From contig JAUXQH010000090.1 in NCBI GenBank assembly GCA_030685065.1, positions 54,513 through 118,512 on the forward strand: 64,000 bases of DNA, in the 5' to 3' direction. This stretch comes from Pseudomonadota bacterium. GTDB lineage: Bacteria > Myxococcota_A > UBA796 > SXON01. This document shows positions 59,786 to 64,000 of the stretch, in pieces (position 1 is the stretch's first letter; the number at the start of each line of letters is the position of its first letter). The translations under genes were made by a program, and so were the position numbers. The notes under the pieces are model-generated. The model saw only the letters and a program-made list of their open reading frames with translations, did not search any database and had not been told where the DNA came from.

Positions 59786-62085
59786 ATCGATCGACCCTCC
59801 GCCTCCTGGCGCTCCTCGCGCTCGGCGCGTGCGGCATGCCCACCTGCGCGGCGCGCCCCGCGGCCGTGGAGGCCTCGGCGCCCTCGCAGGCCGCTTCGAG
59901 CGCCGCGGTTCCGGTGGGGGCTCGTCCCGTCGGTGCCCACTGCGGAACCGAGGGGAAGTGGTGCATCGAGGACGTGTCCGCGCCCGACCCCCGCTTCGCC
60001 CCGGTCGAGACCTTGAGCCTCTCCCGGGCGCTCTGGGGCGTGGACGCCCCGAACCTGCTCAAGAGCATCGCCGTGACCTGGGACAGCGTCGGGCAGCGCC
60101 TCTACGCGGTGGGCATCGCGACGGATCGCCTCGTCGTCATCGATCCGCTGGTCGGCCGCCCGACCGGCACGATCGACCTCGACGTGCGCAACCACCACAC
60201 CGCCCTGGTTCGCATCGACGAGAAGCGTCGCAAGCTCTGGCGCGTGGACAAGGGGGACGGCGCCATCCGCGTGGTCGATCTGGACCGCGGGGAGGTCGTC
60301 GCGAAGCGCGAGGGCACGAAGCTGGAGCGCCCGGGGGAGGGGGGCCGCGGGTACGCCATCCGCGACGCCGCGGTCGACCCCGCGACAGGCTGGTTGTGGG
60401 TCGCCAACCTGGAGAGCGCCACGCTCACCGGCTACAGCCCCGACCTGCGCCAGGACAAGGTCGCCACCGGCTTTCTCGGGCCCGCCTCGCTGGACGCCCT
60501 GGCGGACGATCTGCTCGTGGTCGACGCCGAGTCGCGCAGCTCCATGCGCCTGGTGCGCTACCGCCCGAGCACGGACACCATCACCACGGAGTCCCCGCTG
60601 CCGCGCGCCGCGGGGCCCACCAACGCGAATTTCGCGCCCGACGGCACGATCGTGATGGGCGGCCGCGTGCTCGCGGCGCTGGGCGCGGACGGCACGCCGA
60701 AGTGGACCCGCCCGCTCGGCGGCATGACCGAGGCGATGGTGTTCGTGGGGGACACCGTGGCCGTGCTCCTCGGAGACGCGCCGGAGGGCGGCGGAGGGGG
60801 CGGGGCGGCCTCGGGCGGGGAGCGCCCGCCGCGGCCGGATCGCGCGGGCGGCGGCGGCCGGAGGGGGGGCGGCGGCGGCCCGCGTGGGGAGCGCCCCGGA
60901 GGGGATCGATCCGGCGGCGATCGGCCGGGCGTCTCGCTCGATCTGCCGGAGGCCCCCGCGGGCCCCGAGAAGCACCTGCTGCTCTTCGATCTCGCCACCG
61001 GCACACCCAAGGGTGACGTGACGGTCGGCTTCGAGGCCCGCTCGGCCACCGCGGACCCCACGGGCGGGCGCGTGTTCGTCGGCAACGGCGGCGACGCGAG
61101 CGTGAGCGTGGTGGACGTGGCGACCGCCCGCGTCGTGAGCACGCTCGACGCGGGGAGCGCCGCGGAGCACGTGGTCGTCGACGGAAAGACCGGCGATCGC
61201 TACATCCTGGACCGCCTCGGCGGGAGCCGGATCTACCGGTGGCGGAAGGGCGAGAAGACCGTCGACAGCTGGGCCGCAGGCCGGTGGCCCAGCGATCTGG
61301 CCGTCGACAGCGACCGCCGCCGCCTCTGGGCCCTCGGCCACTACGACGCGACCCTGCTCGGCTGGGATCTCGACGCGGGGGCCCCGCTCCCTCCGCTGTC
61401 CTTCGGCCTGCCGCTGAACCAGTCCGACACCCTGGGAGACCTCGACTTCGATCCCGCCGTCGGGATCGCCGCGGTGGTCTTCCCCGAGTCGGGGGGGCTC
61501 GCCGTCGTCGACACGGGCGCCGCCGCGGGCGGCGCGGTGCTGTGGAGCCGCACGGAGTCGTCCCTGGCCGCGGGATCGAAGGCGGGGCCGGGCAACGCGT
61601 TCGTGTCGGTCGACGGCAAGCGCGATCGCCTCTACGTCGTCGCGGATCACGGGCGCCGCGTGCTCGCGTTCGGGCTGCGCGACGGCGTCCTGAAGGGGGA
61701 GCTCGCGCTCGAGACCGCCAGCTTCAAGCAGGGCGGGTCCTACAACGTCAACGGCGCCTGGCTCGATCGGGCCGGCGGGCGGCTGTTCGTGGGGCCGCAG
61801 GTGGTGCGTGTCCCCGAGCTGGTGGCGGGGGAGCGCCTGGAGGGCGTCGGCAAGGTGTTCTGGAGCGATCCGACCCTGCTCCTGGCCCTCGTCGCCGGCT
61901 CGGAGCGCGAGCCCGAGCAGCTGGTCGAGCTCGACGCGAAGACCTACGCCGTCCGCTCGACCCACCCGCTGGTCCGCACCGGCATGATGCGGCTGAACCC
62001 CTCGTACGACCCCGCTTCGCGGCGGGTGTACGTGGCGGACATGGCGGAGGCGCGCGTGCTGGCGTGGGACTGGCCCGCGAGGTGA
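59782..62085 (+). CDS. Beta-propeller lipoprotein with a Gly/Arg-rich insert
   Basis: The product is 767 aa from GTG 59782, which overlaps the previous stop (GTGA). The signal (LRLLALLALGAC) has a lipobox. The body has YVTN-like propeller strands (AVTWDSVGQRLYAVGIATDRL; GGRVFVGNGGDASVSVVDVA; YDPASRRVYVADMAEARVLA). A Gly/Arg-rich, low-complexity insert (about 335-385) interrupts it. It is coupled to the phosphatase-superfamily gene and may act with it. No enzyme motif was seen. Confidence 0.7.
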   Translation: MNRSTLRLLALLALGACGMPTCAARPAAVEASAPSQAASSAAVPVGARPVGAHCGTEGKWCIEDVSAPDPRFAPVETLSLSRALWGVDAPNLLKSIAVTWDSVGQRLYAVGIATDRLVVIDPLVGRPTGTIDLDVRNHHTALVRIDEKRRKLWRVDKGDGAIRVVDLDRGEVVAKREGTKLERPGEGGRGYAIRDAAVDPATGWLWVANLESATLTGYSPDLRQDKVATGFLGPASLDALADDLLVVDAESRSSMRLVRYRPSTDTITTESPLPRAAGPTNANFAPDGTIVMGGRVLAALGADGTPKWTRPLGGMTEAMVFVGDTVAVLLGDAPEGGGGGGAASGGERPPRPDRAGGGGRRGGGGGPRGERPGGDRSGGDRPGVSLDLPEAPAGPEKHLLLFDLATGTPKGDVTVGFEARSATADPTGGRVFVGNGGDASVSVVDVATARVVSTLDAGSAAEHVVVDGKTGDRYILDRLGGSRIYRWRKGEKTVDSWAAGRWPSDLAVDSDRRRLWALGHYDATLLGWDLDAGAPLPPLSFGLPLNQSDTLGDLDFDPAVGIAAVVFPESGGLAVVDTGAAAGGAVLWSRTESSLAAGSKAGPGNAFVSVDGKRDRLYVVADHGRRVLAFGLRDGVLKGELALETASFKQGGSYNVNGAWLDRAGGRLFVGPQVVRVPELVAGERLEGVGKVFWSDPTLLLALVAGSEREPEQLVELDAKTYAVRSTHPLVRTGMMRLNPSYDPASRRVYVADMAEARVLAWDWPAR

Positions 62086-62097
62086 CGGGGCGGCGCT

Positions 62098-62346
62098 TCA
62101 GTTCTCCTCGGGGATCTCCTGCACCACGATGAGGAGCGCGCCCTGACGCACATCCTCGCCCGTTCGCACGTGGATCTCGGTGATCGCTCCGGGGTTTCGC
62201 GAGGCGAGCCGTTCGATCTCCTTGTCGCCCTCGATCACCACGAGCGCCTGGCCCGCGTAGATGCGATCGCCGAGCGCCACCAGCACCTCGACCTCTCCGT
62301 CGAAGTTGGCGCGCACGCGTACCTGGTTGTTTCTGTTCGGCAGCAT
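62098..62346 (-). CDS. Biotinyl/lipoyl-type carrier domain protein
   Basis: The product is 82 aa from ATG 62346, a stand-alone single-hybrid beta-barrel with VRVRANFDGEVEVLV and the turn VVIEGDKEIERL, whose Lys sits at the modified position of lipoyl and biotinyl domains. The EGDKE form is closer to lipoyl than to biotin (AMK). No carboxylase or dehydrogenase subunit is nearby, so its partner is unknown. Confidence 0.65.
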   Translation of the reverse strand: MLPNRNNQVRVRANFDGEVEVLVALGDRIYAGQALVVIEGDKEIERLASRNPGAITEIHVRTGEDVRQGALLIVVQEIPEEN

Positions 62347-62498
62347 CGAGCCCTCTGTCAGCCCGGTAATCCCGCAGGCGTCCACGCGGTAGCGCCAGCC
62401 GAAGTGACACGTCGTGAGATGCCGATGACGAATCCGGACAACCTGCTGCTGTGAAAGAGGCGCGAAACGAGGGATTATCTTCGCCCCGCGCTCCCGGA
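62347..62498. other. Spacer upstream of the carrier-domain gene
   Basis: About 150 bases with no recognisable gene. A promoter for the minus-strand carrier gene should lie here. No clear hexamers are seen. Confidence 0.2.
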
Positions 62499-62963
62499 TC
62501 AGGCGGGCGTATGCTCGACCTGCCCCGCGCCGACCACGTGGATCACGGGCAGCCCGGTCTCCTTCGCGATGCGCTCGGGGAGCGCGGCCGAGAGCCATCG
62601 CGAGCTTCGCTCCGGCAGCGTGGAGACGAGGATGAGGTCATGCGGCTCGGTGAGCAACAGATCCGTCACGGCGTTGACCGGGTCGCGATCGCCGACGCGC
62701 CCCTCCATCTCGGCCCCGAGCCCACGGTGGAGCGCGAGGCCGCGGTTCATCTGCTCCTCGGCCTGCCGCCAGACCTCGTTCTCCTCCCAGATGAGGGTGC
62801 GGTCGCCCGCGATGGACGGCACGAGCAGGGTGAACCGGGAGGGCTGCTCCTCCATGAGCTGGCGAATTCGGGCCGCGAGCTCAGCACCCGTCGCCGTGAG
62901 GTTGGCGAGGACGAGCACGCGGCGCGGGCTGGCGCCGGGCTCGCTCATGCCGGGCTCGCTCAT
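62499..62963 (-). CDS. Universal-stress-like small protein
   Basis: The product is 154 aa. An N-terminal MSEPGMSEPG repeat is followed by a Rossmann-type alpha/beta domain (RRVLVLANLTATGAELA, then LILVSTLPERSSRWLSAALPERI, VIHVVGAG). It resembles stand-alone Usp-like proteins found beside permeases in actinobacteria, but without the Usp ATP motif. ATG 62963 overlaps the stop of the host-attachment gene (ATGA). A 15-bp tandem duplication gives a second start at 62948. Confidence 0.6.
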   Translation of the reverse strand: MSEPGMSEPGASPRRVLVLANLTATGAELAARIRQLMEEQPSRFTLLVPSIAGDRTLIWEENEVWRQAEEQMNRGLALHRGLGAEMEGRVGDRDPVNAVTDLLLTEPHDLILVSTLPERSSRWLSAALPERIAKETGLPVIHVVGAGQVEHTPA

Positions 62964-63439
62964 GCCGGGCTCGGGAGCGCGGCGGAGACGCCGAGCGTCT
63001 CGAGGATGTCGACCACCTCGGAGTCCGTCTTGCTCGTGTAGTCGTGGGACACCGTCGCCACGATGCGCCGGGCCACCGCTTCGTCGAGGGCGATCTTCAA
63101 TCGGCCGAGGAACCGCGGGGGGGCGATCAGCAGCAGCTCCGCGAAGTGGCCCCGCCGCGCGTGGATGGACGCGCGCCGCGCCACCTGCTTCGCAAACGCC
63201 TCGATCTCGAGATCGTGCGGGTCGGTGTGGGGCTCCATGCCCGAGCGTTGGGGGCTCCCCTCCGAATGGCCCGCGCCTGTCGAGTCGAAGGCGCGCCCTG
63301 GCCTGTCCGTGAGGAGCTCGCTCACCTTCGCGCGGCTCTCGGGGTGCGCGAGCGACTCGAGTCGCTCCAACACGCCGTGACGCACACTGTACAGCCGGGC
63401 GCGGCTCGCGTTCCCGACGATGACCAGGATGTCCTTCAT
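62960..63439 (-). CDS. Host-attachment protein family (AtsE-like)
   Basis: The product is 159 aa from ATG 63439. It matches the family once described for Agrobacterium attachment, with ILVIVGNASRARLYSV, HAREFA-type FAKQVARRASIHARRGHF and ELLLIAPPRFLGRLK. The protein has an eRF1-like fold, and attachment is not its proven role. It is followed by the Usp-like gene with an ATGA overlap. Confidence 0.8.
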   Translation of the reverse strand: MKDILVIVGNASRARLYSVRHGVLERLESLAHPESRAKVSELLTDRPGRAFDSTGAGHSEGSPQRSGMEPHTDPHDLEIEAFAKQVARRASIHARRGHFAELLLIAPPRFLGRLKIALDEAVARRIVATVSHDYTSKTDSEVVDILETLGVSAALPSPA

Positions 63440-63549
63440 GTGCCATTCCCGGCGAGGGCGGCCCGCCCTATTTCCGCGCGGCGGCGCGCCTCGCCTGCTC
63501 CTCGTAAGCACCTTGCGGTGAAGGAACCCCGAACGCCCCTACGCCGCTC

Positions 63550-63699
63550 CTAAGCTGGGGTTCGGCGCTGGATCAGGTTCAGCAGCAGCACCACGACGGC
63601 CGCGAGGAGCAGCAGGTGAATGAAGCCCCCCATCGTGTTGGCGGTGACGAGCCCCACGGCCCACGCCACCAGTAAGATGACGAAAAGGGTCCACAACAT
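63550..63699 (-). CDS. Lmo0937-family small membrane protein
   Basis: The product is 49 aa from ATG 63699. Two hydrophobic helices (LFVILLVAWAVGLVTA and FIHLLLLAAVVVLLLNLI) are followed by a short basic tail, exactly as in lmo0937-type membrane proteins linked to stress. The function is unknown. Confidence 0.75.
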   Translation of the reverse strand: MLWTLFVILLVAWAVGLVTANTMGGFIHLLLLAAVVVLLLNLIQRRTPA

Positions 63700-63779
63700 G
63701 TCGGCCTCCCGGTCGGGTCCGCTGGGAGCCCGACTTGGGGAGCATAGGGGCGCCGCGGGGGCGGTCAACCCCAACGCAA

Positions 63780-63803
63780 CACGGCGGCCCGGGGGCCGCC
63801 GTG
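63780..63803. terminator. GC-rich hairpin with a 10-bp stem
   Basis: The stem is C-ACGGCGGCC and GGCCGCCGT-G with a four-base loop (cggg). On the + strand a short T-run (gtttt) follows, whereas on the minus strand the sequence after it is G/T-rich. It most likely ends the RNA-binding protein gene transcribed from the right, or acts in both directions. Confidence 0.45.
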
Positions 63804-63924
63804 GTTTTGGAGAGCCGTGTGTCGATAGAGCCGCGTGTCCGAAGAGGTGCGGGTCTACACAGGCTGTGCCTCACGCGACATCAGCGTCGGGCAAGCGCCC
63901 GGCCGTGCCCCGCGGTGGCCCTGA

Positions 63925-64000
63925 CTACCAGCGGCTGCGCCCGCCGCCGCCACCGCCACCCTCACCGCCGCGCCCGCCGCCGCCGCCGCAATCACGACCG
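63925..64000 (-). CDS. Gly-rich C-terminus of an RNA-binding (RRM-type) protein, partial
   Basis: The last 24 codons visible on the minus strand encode a Gly/Arg-rich tail ending in GGRSRW before TAG at 63925-63927. This is the usual end of bacterial Gly-rich RRM proteins. The RRM itself lies outside the window, so the assignment rests on the tail alone. Confidence 0.5.
   Translation of the reverse strand, partial: GRDCGGGGGRGGEGGGGGGGRSRW

Noticed and set aside
1..64000. tRNA, rRNA, insertion sequences or prophage genes
   Set aside because: No cloverleaf, rRNA-like stretch, transposase, integrase or capsid motif was seen on either strand by reading; a covariance-model scan would settle small RNAs.

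Overview
The window is about 64 kb of very GC-rich, gene-dense DNA. No rRNA, tRNA, insertion sequence, prophage or CRISPR array was recognised. Gene content points to Myxococcota (formerly Deltaproteobacteria): many short lipoproteins with an acidic linker after the lipobox Cys, MopE-type DCDD repeats, FG-GAP propellers, a MYXO-CTERM-like C-terminal anchor, a Ser/Thr kinase, DUF1552/DUF1592 proteins and ATGA-type gene overlaps. This placement is an inference; no marker gene fixes the taxon. I count 57 genes, two of them cut by the window edges, plus one decayed fragment. No intergenic stretch exceeds about 300 bases.

Layout. 1-9.5 kb: lipoproteins and envelope proteins (a zincin-like protein, an EEP-family lipoprotein, a VanZ-like protein, an OB-fold lipoprotein, CotH, an SMP-30-like lipoprotein, YceI), rmlA, ung and a zinc-finger/histone-fold protein. 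9.7-16.8 kb: an alpha/beta hydrolase, a giant repeat lipoprotein and a coupled membrane protein/Ser-Thr kinase pair. 16.8-21.7 kb: a universal stress protein coupled to a HAD-GH65 fusion, and a TPR protein. 21.8-27.4 kb: three tightly packed genes for a patatin phospholipase/membrane fusion, a catalase-related haem enzyme resembling allene oxide synthase, and a lipoxygenase. 27.7-35.0 kb: a DUF1592/DUF1552/lipoprotein operon, msrA and a PHP-domain repeat protein. 35.1-40.9 kb: two polytopic membrane proteins resembling GT-C enzymes, two single-span proteins with a choice-of-anchor-X-like domain, and a prepilin. 40.9-49.3 kb: slyX, an outer-membrane protein, a lipoprotein/DUF5685-like/squalene-phytoene-synthase-like operon, a 2H phosphoesterase, a glycosyltransferase, a YdjC deacetylase, GlsB and an Eis-like acetyltransferase. 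49.4-56.6 kb: an RND pump without a TolC gene, and an NtrC-type two-component system. 56.7-64 kb: DUF167, a ferritin-like protein, a phosphatase-superfamily lipoprotein and a beta-propeller lipoprotein, a lipoyl-like domain protein, a host-attachment protein with a stress-type partner, a tiny membrane protein and the Gly-rich end of an RNA-binding protein.

The most interesting system is the operon at 21.8-27.4 kb. It encodes, in order, a lipase that could free a polyunsaturated acyl chain, a haem enzyme with the distal Thr-His, distal Asn and proximal Arg-x3-Tyr of catalase-related allene oxide synthases, and a lipoxygenase with the His-x4-His-x17-His signature. Together these would make a self-contained bacterial oxylipin pathway. 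Its haem-enzyme and lipoxygenase genes are in the same order as the two halves of the fused coral enzyme. The second candidate is the zinc-finger/histone-fold protein at 9.0 kb.
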